From Snodgrassella sp. CFCC 13594 (GTDB lineage: Bacteria; Pseudomonadota; Gammaproteobacteria; Burkholderiales; Neisseriaceae): a stretch of 57,467 bases of DNA. The notes below the pieces were generated by a model. That model searched no databases, was not told where the DNA came from, and saw only the letters and a program-made list of their open reading frames with translations. Location: contig NZ_LQXR01000015.1 in the NCBI RefSeq assembly GCF_001590725.1, positions 1-57,467 on the forward strand. Direction: 5' to 3'. Both the position numbers and the translations under genes were made by a program. Positions 10,636 to 19,074 of this stretch are shown here, piece after piece; positions within the stretch are counted from its first letter, which is position 1; every line of letters begins with the position of its first letter.

Positions 10636-12181
10636 GCGCTTTTCTCCGTTCTGGCTTGGCCAACCATTCCAACAGCACAAACAACAACATCGCAGTCATC
10701 ATCAACACCAACGTCAACACCATCGCCCGATCGCCATTATCGCGCCCTGCCGTACTCAAATATTGGTAAATCAGCGTGGTCAGCGTTTGCCATTCTGGCC
10801 GCGACAAAAACAAAGTCGCCGCAAATTCACCCACACAAGTGGCCGCAGCCAACGCCAAACCGCGCTGCAAGGCGGGTCGCAATAGGGGCAAGACCACCGC
10901 AAAAACCACCTGCATCGGCGTGGCGCCCAAGGTACGTGCTGCCGATAAATAGTGTTCAGGCAACCCATCCCAAGCGGCCAGCACATCTTTGGTGATAAAC
11001 GGATAGGCCAGCAACGCATATGTACACACCAGCATGCTCAGCGAAGCGGTCCACTCGGGATAACACAGCAGCAACCCAAACGACACACACACGGGCGACA
11101 CCATAAAAGGCAAAAAAGTGATGCCGCGCACCCACGCCAGACGATGTGCCAAGTGCGTGGCTGACGCCCAACACCACGGCCAACATCATGGCTAAAGCAG
11201 TAAACTGCAAAGTATTGGCCAGTGCTTGCCAAGTATCGGCTTGTGCCAGCACCGACCAAGAACTGCCTGCCTGCCATGCGCGCCACACAATCGCCAATAA
11301 AGGTAAGACGCAACACAGCAATAACGCCATCAACACAGCCAACACCGCCAACCAATGCCATCCTTGCGGCTGACGCAGTGGGAGTGGCTGCACCGCATTG
11401 CCCTGTGCTACACGGCGGCTGATGATGGCGTAAGCCAAGCCAGCCAATAAGGTAATAGCCAACGATAGCAACACCAGCACACTTGCTTGGGCCATATCCA
11501 ATTCATAAGCAATTAATTGATAAATAACCACTTCCACTGTGGCATAACGTTCACCCCCCAGCAGTAGAGCCAAACCGAAACCGGAAAAACAATACAAAAA
11601 TACCAAGCAAGCGCCTCCAGCCAGCCACGACCGCAACACGGGCCACTCCACCTGAAAAAATCGTTGCCAAACAGGCGCACCCAAAGTTTGAGCGGCATAA
11701 AGACGTGTGGCTGGAACTTGGCAAAAGCCTGATAAGCGGCACGCACCAACACAGGTAAATTGAAAAATACATTGCCGTACAACAGCAAGTAAGGCGTATC
11801 AGCCCAGCCTCGCCACAACAATCCTTGTTCACCAAACAGCGCCAATACACCCATGCCTGCTACCAATGTAGGCATCACAAACGGCAGCATCAATAAGCGT
11901 AGAAGCCATTGCCTGCCCCAGAAATCATAACGCGCCAACACCCAAGCCATCGGTACACCCAATAACACCACCATCACCGCAGTAATCGCAGCCTGCCATA
12001 TCGTCCAAGCAATACGCTGCTGTATATAAGCGTCTTGCCACACCGACCACATCATCTGCCCATCAGATTGATGTAGCATGGCCAGCAATGGCAACAGTAC
12101 CATGCCCACCAAAAAAACCATGGGCAGCAGCGCCTTGAACCACCCGCCAACATCGGTGCGAAACTGCGCAAAAAATGGCAT
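10619..12181 (-). pseudogene. thiP: Thiamine ABC transporter permease, two compensating frameshifts
   Basis: About 520 residues if joined, the length of the double-unit ThiP/FbpB permeases with about 12 membrane helices. The first frame, from the ATG at 12181, is good through AAYQAFAK. At about 11715 one base is missing, and the next frame continues VPATRLYAAQTLGAPVWQRFF. At about 11150 one extra base returns the frame, and HLAHRLAWVRGITFLPFMVSP continues to the stop at 10619. Both permease signatures (AAQTLGAP and AARTLGATPMQV) are present. Either the gene is a very young pseudogene or the consensus has two errors. It lies in a thiB-thiP-thiQ operon. Confidence 0.8.
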
Positions 12182-12209
12182 TGGCAACTTATCCAATCAG
12201 GTGATGACA

Positions 12210-12234
12210 TTCAGGCAGCCTAAGGCTGCCTGAA
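12210..12234. repeat. Paired uptake sequences between thiB and thiP
   Basis: Two full 12-base uptake sequences in opposite orientation (12210-12221 and 12223-12234) with a single base between them, giving a perfect hairpin inside the thiBPQ operon. There is no T-run in either direction. It could protect the 3' end of the thiB message and raise binding protein over permease. Confidence 0.7.
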
Positions 12235-12288
12235 CAACATAACAGCAATCATAAAACAGCATGACCTACAGGCAGCCACACACACGTA

Positions 12289-13296
12289 TTAACGCAACAC
12301 CGTGCGCGTCCATTCACTGACCCAGCGTTGTTGCTGGCGCGACATGTCGGCAGGATTGGGTTGCCATGCACTGCGAGGAGCTGGGGTGAGTGCAAATGTC
12401 TTAGGCAATGGCGTGCCTTTTACTGCTGGATACACCCACATGGCTTCCGGAATGGCTTGTTGAACCGCATTGCTTTGCAAATATTGCACTAGCTTGGCAG
12501 CCAGTGCTGGTTGTTTGGCCTTATTCAATACCGCCGCGCCTTCTACCTGACGGAATACGCCTGCAGGCAACAATAAATTGCCCGTGGGGGGCGTGGTGTA
12601 TTTACCCTTGCTGAAATGCACTTCGGCCGCTGGGCTCGTGGCATATCCCACAACCATGGGCCTGCTGCCGCCGTTAAGGGTGAAATCAGTGTAATAAGCA
12701 TCACTCCAGCCTTTGGTTACCTTCACGCCGTTTTGGCGCATTTGCGCCCACCAGGCCATGGTGCGTTTTTCACCCATACCACCGATATTGGCCATCAAAA
12801 AACCCAAACCTGTGCTGGATGTAGCTGGACTGGGCACCACCAATAAATTTTTATACGCAGGCTTAGCCAAGTCCGCCAAGGATTTGGGCAGCGGTTTTTG
12901 GTGTTTCTGAAACCAAGCCTTGTCATAATTGATTGACACATAGCCATAATCCATCGCCAGCGCATAAGGTAAAGTCGCATTCACAGCTCGGCTCGCGGGC
13001 TGCTGAGCAGCCAAAACACCCAATTGCTTGGCTTTGGCAATATTGCTGTTATCCAAGCCATATACAGCATCGGCAATCGGGTTGGCTCGGGTGAGGATGA
13101 GCTTATTCAACATTTCATTGCCACTGCCCACTTTTATTACGGTGAGCTTCACCTTATTGGCTCGCTCAAATTGCGCCAACACAGCAGGGGGCAATTCGAA
13201 TGATTTGTGCACTGCCAGGCGCACTTCTGTTTGCGCCTGCGCCCATGAAGCCGTCAACATAAGCGCCAAGGCGCCAACCCATTTCCCAGCAGACAT
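12289..13296 (-). CDS. thiB: Thiamine-binding periplasmic protein
   Basis: 335 residues with a Sec signal peptide (WVGALALMLTASWAQA, cleavage near residue 22). The mature protein has the ThiB/TbpA pattern: TVIKVGSGNEMLNKLILTRANPIADAVYGLDN, ALAMDYGYVSINYDK, VPSPATSSTGLGFL, VTKGWSDAYYTDF, VVGYATSPAAEVHF and AIPEAMWVYPAV. It captures thiamine or its phosphates and delivers it to ThiP-ThiQ. First gene of the operon, with a clear promoter. I see no TPP riboswitch in the 89 bp upstream. Confidence 0.9.
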   Translation of the reverse strand: MSAGKWVGALALMLTASWAQAQTEVRLAVHKSFELPPAVLAQFERANKVKLTVIKVGSGNEMLNKLILTRANPIADAVYGLDNSNIAKAKQLGVLAAQQPASRAVNATLPYALAMDYGYVSINYDKAWFQKHQKPLPKSLADLAKPAYKNLLVVPSPATSSTGLGFLMANIGGMGEKRTMAWWAQMRQNGVKVTKGWSDAYYTDFTLNGGSRPMVVGYATSPAAEVHFSKGKYTTPPTGNLLLPAGVFRQVEGAAVLNKAKQPALAAKLVQYLQSNAVQQAIPEAMWVYPAVKGTPLPKTFALTPAPRSAWQPNPADMSRQQQRWVSEWTRTVLR

Positions 13297-13332
13297 GACA
13301 GATTCCTTTCAGATGTGTTTTAATTGCGCTTC

Positions 13333-13361
13333 ATCATACCGTTTTGCACCGGCAAATTCAA
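13333..13361 (-). promoter_or_regulatory. thiB promoter
   Basis: On the minus strand: -35 TTGAAT (13356-13361), 17-bp spacer, -10 TATGAT (13333-13338), then AAAGGA shortly before the thiB ATG. Good sigma-70 spacing and consensus. Confidence 0.7.
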
Positions 13362-13385
13362 AAACCGGCTGCCTGAAATACAGCC

Positions 13386-14081
13386 ATGCCCACAGTATCA
13401 TCCGAACCATGTTGGCTCTTTGATTTAGACAACACACTGCACCATGCCGATGCAGGCATTTTTTACCTCATCAATCACCACATGACCGCGTATTTGGCTC
13501 ATGCTTTGCACTTAACCGAAGCGGCAGCTTCTGCTTTGCGGCAGGATTATTGGCACCGTTATGGTGCCACTTTGGCAGGCTTGCAATACCATCATCCTGA
13601 AGTAGACGTGCTGGATTTTCTCCGCCAAAGTCACCCTTTACCAGACATTCTTGCTGCACTCAAACCCATGGCCGATGTGCAGCACATTTTGCCACAATTG
13701 GCAGGGCAAAAAGCCGTGTTTTCCAATGGGCCATCGTTTTACGTGCGCGCGCTGTGTGATGCCATGAACATCACCAATGCGTTTACCGCTTGCTTCGGCA
13801 CCGACGATTTTGGCTTATTGTACAAACCCAATCCTCAGGCTTATTTAAATGTCTGCCGAAAACTGGATGTACAACCCGAACACTGCATTATGGTGGATGA
13901 CAATGCAGACAATCTGCATGCCGCCAAAAATCTGGGCATGCGCACCGTGTGGTTTGGTGCCACCAGCCATGCATTACCGTTTGTGGATTTAGCCGTGGTC
14001 GACATGCACTCATTGCGCGCCGCCAGTCTCAAGTTCACCTCAAACGCGGCTATACGGGCGCCAGCAATTTCTTTACAATAG
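13386..14081 (+). CDS. HAD-family pyrimidine 5'-nucleotidase
   Basis: 231 residues. The HAD nucleophile motif is FDLDNTLHH (about 13-21). Motif II is VFSNGPSFYV, the motif III lysine is in LLYKPNPQAY, and motif IV is MVDDNADNLHAAK. The all-helical cap between motifs I and II and the DLDNTLHHADAGIF opening match the SDT1-like pyrimidine 5'-nucleotidase subgroup, which dephosphorylates UMP/CMP-type nucleotides. It diverges from thiB across 89 bp. An uptake core lies just upstream (13367-13377). Confidence 0.85.
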   Translation: MPTVSSEPCWLFDLDNTLHHADAGIFYLINHHMTAYLAHALHLTEAAASALRQDYWHRYGATLAGLQYHHPEVDVLDFLRQSHPLPDILAALKPMADVQHILPQLAGQKAVFSNGPSFYVRALCDAMNITNAFTACFGTDDFGLLYKPNPQAYLNVCRKLDVQPEHCIMVDDNADNLHAAKNLGMRTVWFGATSHALPFVDLAVVDMHSLRAASLKFTSNAAIRAPAISLQ

Positions 14082-14118
14082 GCCTATTCACATCAACCTT
14101 TTTGATAAGGAAATCATC

Positions 14119-14373
14119 ATGCGCGCATGGCTTGTATTGTGTGGCCTTTTTGCCATAGGCGGCTGCACTTGGGAAACATATCAGGATGCCAGCGGGCAAA
14201 CCAAATTGCGCCAAAAATACGAGGCAGGCACCCGCGTGTTTTACGAAGATGGTACTTATGCCCGCGACCAGCGCTACAATAATTTGCGCCCAGTGCCCCA
14301 CGCGGTGAAGCCGGAAGTGGTGGAATCGGGTAAGCTGCCGGCCAACACCAACTGGTCGGCCGAACAGGAATGA
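14119..14373 (+). CDS. Small lipoprotein
   Basis: 84 residues. Signal peptide AWLVLCGLFAIGGC ends in a lipobox (IGGC, Cys about residue 15). The mature part is short and polar (WETYQDASGQTKLRQKYEAGTRVFYEDGTYARDQRYNNLRPVPHAV). AAGGAAA lies 7 bp before the ATG. Probably a membrane-anchored periplasmic protein of unknown role. Confidence 0.75.
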   Translation: MRAWLVLCGLFAIGGCTWETYQDASGQTKLRQKYEAGTRVFYEDGTYARDQRYNNLRPVPHAVKPEVVESGKLPANTNWSAEQE

Positions 14374-14397
14374 TTTCGGCAGAATTTTGTTGATTCG

Positions 14398-14425
14398 GGC
14401 TGCCTGAACGGTTTTCAGGCAGCCT
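14398..14425. repeat. Uptake-sequence pair before glmU
   Basis: GGCTGCCTGAA (14398-14408) and TTCAGGCAGCCT (14414-14425) form an 11-bp stem with a short loop. There is no clear T-run, so any termination would be weak. Confidence 0.7.
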
Positions 14426-14441
14426 CAAGCATTTTATGTGA

Positions 14442-15827
14442 ATGGCAAATATGGGCACTCCTTCAAGCAATCTCAATGTGGTTATTCTCGCGGCCGGAAA
14501 AGGCACGCGCATGTATTCCAAACAACCCAAAGTGTTGCATGACATTGGCGGCATGAGCATGCTCGCACGCGTTATCCATACAGCACAAAGTCTTCAGCCA
14601 CAAAGCATTAGCGTGGTCATCGGCCATGGCAAAGAAGCGGTCAAAGCCAATATTGACACGGCGGTTACTTGGATTGAACAAACCGAACAACTGGGTACCG
14701 GTCATGCGGTTAAAACCGCTTTGCCTTTTTTATCCCACTCAGGTCGAACATTGGTTTTGTATGGTGACGTTCCACTCATTGACACACCCACCCTGCAAGA
14801 CTTGCTGCACACCGCCGGTGATGAAGTAGGCTTGCTGACAGATGTGTTAGACAACCCCACTGGCTATGGCCGCATCATCCGTGAGCACGGTCAAGTGGTT
14901 GCCATCGTGGAAGAAAAAGATGCCAATGCCGCACAAAAAGCCATTCACGAAACCAATACCGGTATTTTTGTCTTACCCAACCACAAGCTGCCTGAATGGT
15001 TGGGTGCGTTGCAAAGCAACAATGCCCAAGGCGAATATTATTTAACCGACGTGATTGCGTTGGCTCAGCGCGACAGCGTGGCGGTGCATCCACTGCAAGT
15101 GCGCGCCTCATGGTTGGCTGCCGGCGTCAACAATAAAGTACAGCTGGCCGAGCTGGAGCGTATTTTGCAGCGCGAGCAAGCACAAGCCTTACTCAAAGCC
15201 GGTATCACGCTGCGCGATCCGGCACGATTTGATCTGCGTGGCACCCTACAACATGGCCAAGATGTGGTGATTGACGTCAATGTGGTGCTGGAAGGGGATG
15301 TGGTGTTAGGCGATGATGTCCAGATAGGTGCCAACTGTGTGATCAAAAATGCACACATAGGCTCGGGTACCGTGATCCAACCCAACTGCCATCTGGAAAA
15401 CTGTACCATCGGTGAGGCTGCTCAAATTGGCCCATTCGCTCGTTTGCGCCCGAATGCCTGCATCGGCAATGAGGTACACATCGGCAATTTTGTGGAAGTG
15501 AAAAACAGCACATTGGGCACTGGCAGCAAAGCCAATCATCTCACCTATCTGGGCGATGCGAGCATAGGCGAACACACCAATATCGGTGCGGGCACCATCA
15601 CCTGCAATTATGATGGTGTGAATAAATACAAAACCATCATTGGCGATGAGGTGCGCATTGGATCTGGCAATATGCTGGTGGCCCCCGTTGAAATTGGCCA
15701 CAAAGCCACCACTGGCGCGGGCAGCACCATCAGCAAAAATTGTCCTGCAGGGGAACTCACGCTGGCGCGCGCGCGTCAAACCACGATTAAAGGCTGGGTG
15801 CGGCCGGAGAAGCCAAAAACAGCATAA
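14442..15827 (+). CDS. glmU: Bifunctional GlmU: GlcN-1-P acetyltransferase / GlcNAc-1-P uridyltransferase
   Basis: 461 residues. The N-terminal pyrophosphorylase has LAAGKGTRMYSKQPKVL (about 16-32) and metal/uracil residues in TEQLGTGHAV and YGDVPL. The C-terminal left-handed beta-helix shows hexapeptide repeats (VVLGDDVQIGANCVI, NVHIG-type turns) and the acetyltransferase motif NHLTYLGDASIGEHTNIGAGTITCNYDG. It makes UDP-GlcNAc for peptidoglycan and lipid A, acting after GlmS, encoded nearby. The start could also be the ATG at 14451. Confidence 0.97.
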   Translation: MANMGTPSSNLNVVILAAGKGTRMYSKQPKVLHDIGGMSMLARVIHTAQSLQPQSISVVIGHGKEAVKANIDTAVTWIEQTEQLGTGHAVKTALPFLSHSGRTLVLYGDVPLIDTPTLQDLLHTAGDEVGLLTDVLDNPTGYGRIIREHGQVVAIVEEKDANAAQKAIHETNTGIFVLPNHKLPEWLGALQSNNAQGEYYLTDVIALAQRDSVAVHPLQVRASWLAAGVNNKVQLAELERILQREQAQALLKAGITLRDPARFDLRGTLQHGQDVVIDVNVVLEGDVVLGDDVQIGANCVIKNAHIGSGTVIQPNCHLENCTIGEAAQIGPFARLRPNACIGNEVHIGNFVEVKNSTLGTGSKANHLTYLGDASIGEHTNIGAGTITCNYDGVNKYKTIIGDEVRIGSGNMLVAPVEIGHKATTGAGSTISKNCPAGELTLARARQTTIKGWVRPEKPKTA

Positions 15828-15837
15828 ATTTATGACT

Positions 15838-15865
15838 CAGGCAGCTTAATTTTGGGCTGCCTGAA
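15838..15865. repeat. Imperfect uptake-sequence pair after glmU
   Basis: CAGGCAGC (15838-15845) and GCTGCCTG (15856-15863) form an 8-bp stem with a 10-base loop. The right arm belongs to an 11-base uptake core (15855-15865). Likely 3' end of the glmU message, although the T-run is missing. Confidence 0.55.
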
Positions 15866-15894
15866 TCCGTGTTGATCACCCGTGAGGATACCCT

Positions 15895-16197
15895 ATGCCG
15901 CGTTTTACCTACACGATGGCGCTTCTGGTTTGCTCTGCATCGGCGCTGGCTTGCGAGCCTGCACCGCCCGCCCAGAGCTGGGTGCTCAGCCATGACCGCA
16001 ATCAAGATGGTCAATTGGATGCACACGAATGGTCCTCAACACAAGCCGATGGCTTTGTGCTCCGCTTTCGACCTGGTGACTCAGCTGAATTTCAACGGCT
16101 GGACAAAAACCAAGACGGTTTTTTAAGTTGGGATAAAGATGAATTGTGGCAATCGATTGACTACACCGAAAACCCATGCGCCGGCTGGCCATGGTGA
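15895..16197 (+). CDS. Secreted EF-hand protein
   Basis: 100 residues. N-terminal signal peptide MPRFTYTMALLVCSASALA, cleaved before CEPAPP. The mature protein carries two EF-hand-type loops, DRNQDGQLDAHEW (about 40-52) and DKNQDGFLSWDKDEL (about 73-87), suggesting periplasmic calcium binding. An in-frame start option upstream is excluded because the signal peptide begins here. Function unknown. Confidence 0.7.
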   Translation: MPRFTYTMALLVCSASALACEPAPPAQSWVLSHDRNQDGQLDAHEWSSTQADGFVLRFRPGDSAEFQRLDKNQDGFLSWDKDELWQSIDYTENPCAGWPW

Positions 16198-16205
16198 CAC
16201 TACTC

Positions 16206-16217
16206 AGGCTGCCTGAA
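16206..16217 (+). repeat. DNA uptake sequence
   Basis: A full AGGCTGCCTGAA copy in the gap before glmS. Confidence 0.85.
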
Positions 16218-16252
16218 AAATAAAGCAGCTTTACCGGTAAAAGGACAACATC

Positions 16253-18094
16253 ATGTGTGGCATTGTGGGCGCCATTCGCGCCAAAGACAACGTGGTTGAT
16301 TTTCTCACCAGCGGCCTAGAACGACTGGAATATCGTGGTTACGACTCTTCTGGCATCGCTGTGGTCACCGATCAAGGCATCGAACGCGTGCGCCGCGTGG
16401 GTCGCGTCAAATTGATGGAAGCAGCGGCAAAAGCAGCAGGATTACACGGTTATTTAGGCGTGGGCCATACCCGCTGGGCAACACACGGCGGCGTCACCGA
16501 ACCCAATGCGCATCCGCATATTTCCAACGGCCTCATCGCCGTGGTACACAACGGCATCATTGAAAATTTCGAAACAGAACGTACCCGCTTGCAAGATTTG
16601 GGTTATGTATTTGAATCACAAACCGACACTGAAGTCATTGCCCACAGTATTCATTACGAATACACCCACCACACCAATCGTGATTTATTTGCCGCGGTTC
16701 AAGCCGCCTGCGCGCGCTTTCAAGGTGCCTACGCCATTGGCGTGATTGCACAAGACCAACCCGATAAACTGATTGCCGCACGCATGGGCTGCCCGCTGTT
16801 GGTGGCTTTGGGCGAGCGTGAAACCTTTATCGCTTCTGATGTATCCGCAGTGATTGCCTTCACCCGCCGCGTGGTATTTTTAAACGATGGCGACATTGCC
16901 CAGTTGTCGATTACCGGCATCGATAAAATGGTAGACAAAAGCGGCACTGCGGTGATGCGTGAAGTCAAAGTGTCGGCCTTGTCATTAGCGTCTTTGGAAT
17001 TAGGCCCCTACAGCCATTTCATGCAAAAGGAAATTCACGAGCAACCTAAAGCCATCACTGATACCGCTGAAGTCTTCTTAGTGGGTGGTTTTGAGCCAGC
17101 CAATTTTGGCGATCACGCCAACGCTGTATTCAATGACATCCACAGCATCAAAATCCTCGCCTGCGGTACATCCTACTACGCAGCATTAACCGCACGTTAC
17201 TGGCTGGAAGGCATTGCACAAATTCCCACGGATGTGGAAATCGCCAGCGAATACCGCTATCGCAAAGTCATCGCCGACCCCAAACAGCTGGTCATCACCA
17301 TTTCTCAGTCTGGTGAGACCTTGGATACCATGGAAGCGCTCAAATATGCGCAGTCTTTGGGTCAGAAACACAGTCTGTCGATTTGCAATGTGATGGAATC
17401 GGCTCTGCCCCGTGAAAGTGAACTGGTGTTGTATACCCGCGCCGGTGCCGAAATTGGCGTGGCCTCCACCAAAGCGTTTACCACTCAATTGGTGGCATTA
17501 TTTGGGCTGGCGGTAACCTTAGGCAAACTGCGTGGTTTGGTTAGTGAATCGGATGAGCAAGACTACACCAACGAATTGCGGCTGCTGCCCGGCAGCGTTC
17601 AGCACGCGCTGAATTTAGAACCCCAAATCACGGCATGGGCAAATCAGTTTGCCAGCAAAAGCAATGCCTTATTTTTGGGTCGCGGTATCCACTATCCGAT
17701 TGCCTTGGAAGGGGCGCTGAAACTCAAGGAAATCACCTATATCCATGCCGAGGCCTACCCTGCTGGCGAACTCAAACACGGCCCACTGGCCTTAGTCGAT
17801 GAAAATATGCCCGTGGTGGTGATTGCGCCCAACGACAGTCTGTTGGAAAAAGTCAAAGCCAATATGCAGGAAGTAGCCGCACGCGGCGGAGAATTGTTTG
17901 TATTTACCGACTTGGACAGCGAGTTTACAGCCAGTGAAGGCGTACATGTGATTCGCACGCCTCGCCACATGGGCGTTTTATCCCCGATTGTGCACACCAT
18001 TCCAGTACAACTCTTGGCATACCATACGGCGCTGGCTCGCGGCACCGACGTGGATAAACCACGCAACTTGGCCAAATCAGTGACCGTAGAATAA
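16253..18094 (+). CDS. glmS: Glutamine--fructose-6-phosphate aminotransferase
   Basis: 613 residues. Cys2 of MCGIVGAI is the N-terminal nucleophile glutaminase residue. [10 protein letters not shown] and the following motifs complete the amidotransferase domain. The two SIS domains hold fructose-6-phosphate ([34 protein letters not shown]), and the C-terminus ends [10 protein letters not shown]. First committed step of hexosamine synthesis. AAAGGA lies 9 bp before the ATG. The 3' end is the classical TnsD recognition site, and a Tn7-like element sits 24 bp behind the stop. Confidence 0.98.
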   Translation: MCGIVGAIRAKDNVVDFLTSGLERLEYRGYDSSGIAVVTDQGIERVRRVGRVKLMEAAAKAAGLHGYLGVGHTRWATHGGVTEPNAHPHISNGLIAVVHNGIIENFETERTRLQDLGYVFESQTDTEVIAHSIHYEYTHHTNRDLFAAVQAACARFQGAYAIGVIAQDQPDKLIAARMGCPLLVALGERETFIASDVSAVIAFTRRVVFLNDGDIAQLSITGIDKMVDKSGTAVMREVKVSALSLASLELGPYSHFMQKEIHEQPKAITDTAEVFLVGGFEPANFGDHANAVFNDIHSIKILACGTSYYAALTARYWLEGIAQIPTDVEIASEYRYRKVIADPKQLVITISQSGETLDTMEALKYAQSLGQKHSLSICNVMESALPRESELVLYTRAGAEIGVASTKAFTTQLVALFGLAVTLGKLRGLVSESDEQDYTNELRLLPGSVQHALNLEPQITAWANQFASKSNALFLGRGIHYPIALEGALKLKEITYIHAEAYPAGELKHGPLALVDENMPVVVIAPNDSLLEKVKANMQEVAARGGELFVFTDLDSEFTASEGVHVIRTPRHMGVLSPIVHTIPVQLLAYHTALARGTDVDKPRNLAKSVTVE

Positions 18095-18127
18095 CGGCGG
18101 TTACATTAAAAACGGCTATATAGTCAG

Positions 18128-18206
18128 ACAAAATAGTCATTAACTACACAAAATAGTTGTTAACTGAGAAATTAAAGTTATTAATTTAACAAAATAGTTG
18201 TTACCT
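18128..18206 (+). promoter_or_regulatory. Right-end array of four TnsB-type binding sites
   Basis: Three clear copies of ACAAAATAGTYRTTAACT-like sequence start at 18128, 18148 and 18189, and a degenerate one at 18169, giving a regular 20-21-bp spacing. Tn7R also has four closely packed TnsB sites with the core ACAAAATAG. They serve as transposase sites and, in Tn7, as an autoregulated tns promoter region. Confidence 0.8.
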
Positions 18207-18212
18207 ATAAAG

Positions 18213-18251
18213 AGCCCAGATATACTGACTAAAAAGTATACTGGGCTTTTT
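18213..18251 (+). terminator. Hairpin with T-run directly before tnsA
   Basis: AGCCCAG-A-TATACT pairs with AGTATACTGGGCT (one bulge), followed by TTTTT, ending one base before the tnsA ATG. Tn7 has a closely similar hairpin (CCAG...CTGGACTTTTG) in the same place. It would block glmS read-through into the transposase genes. Confidence 0.7.
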
Positions 18252-18252
18252 A

Positions 18253-19074
18253 ATGGCTAAACCTCAGAATAGCTTAACCGAAATACAGATTGCTAAACGA
18301 ATCAAAGAAGGACGTGGTCAAGGTTCAGGTGCGACCTATAAGCCTTGGTTACGGATTCATGAAGTTCCATCCCAAGGTCTATCCCATCGTATTTATTCAT
18401 TTAAAACCAGACGTACTCATCATCTGCTATCCAACCTGGAGCTTGGCGTTTTTCTAACTTTAGACTGGATGGGTCACGTCCAAGATATCCGCGAGCAATA
18501 TCCTCTACAACGGGATGAAACCATTGAGATTGCTTCTAATAATGGCATTAAACATCCTAATATTCGTGGCATCAATCAGGTAATGACTTCGGACTTTTTA
18601 GTAGATAGCTCATTCTATAAACAATTTGTTATTCAGGTCAAACCTTTATCAGAACTCAAAAATCCTAGAACTATTGAGAAATTAGAAATCGAAAGGCGTT
18701 ATTGGGCGAGCAAGGAAATTCCTTGGTACATCATTACAGAAAAAGAACTGAATCCAACTGTACTTGATAATATCAAATGGCTTTATTCATCTCAGACAGA
18801 TATGCACGATTATGACCAACTGCTTAATGCTTTGAGTAATTTTGAATTTTCCTGCCAACAACACCTACAAATGAAACTATCTGATGTCTGTAAATCTATT
18901 GATCGAAAATATCAACAAGACCCTGGTCAATCCTTGGCTGACCTAAAACAACTTATGGCCCATCGCCTAATCAAATTTGATATTACCCAGAAATTCAAAG
19001 AATTAAGAGTAAAAGATATCACATTCTATCAACATCAACTTGTAGAAGGATTCCTCAATGTGGCAAATCAATGA
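18253..19074 (+). CDS. tnsA: Tn7-type transposase subunit TnsA (5'-end cleavage)
   Basis: 273 residues, the length of Tn7 TnsA. This restriction-endonuclease-fold nuclease cleaves the 5' transposon ends, pairing with TnsB for cut-and-paste movement. Catalytic residues are present: E63 in SNLELG, D114 in MTSDFLVD and a lysine at 130 in IQVKPL (K132 in Tn7). The C-terminal half carries the TnsC-binding winged-helix domain. It begins MAKPQNS as Tn7 begins MAKANS. Overlaps tnsB by 17 bp. Confidence 0.95.
   Translation: MAKPQNSLTEIQIAKRIKEGRGQGSGATYKPWLRIHEVPSQGLSHRIYSFKTRRTHHLLSNLELGVFLTLDWMGHVQDIREQYPLQRDETIEIASNNGIKHPNIRGINQVMTSDFLVDSSFYKQFVIQVKPLSELKNPRTIEKLEIERRYWASKEIPWYIITEKELNPTVLDNIKWLYSSQTDMHDYDQLLNALSNFEFSCQQHLQMKLSDVCKSIDRKYQQDPGQSLADLKQLMAHRLIKFDITQKFKELRVKDITFYQHQLVEGFLNVANQ

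Noticed and set aside
13297..13385. A TPP riboswitch before thiB
   Set aside because: The 89-bp gap lacks the conserved CUGAGA-type core and is filled by an ordinary promoter.
8041..14425. A CRISPR-like array from the many short inverted repeats
   Set aside because: The repeats are DNA uptake sequences, irregularly spaced and paired as hairpins, with no spacers or cas genes.
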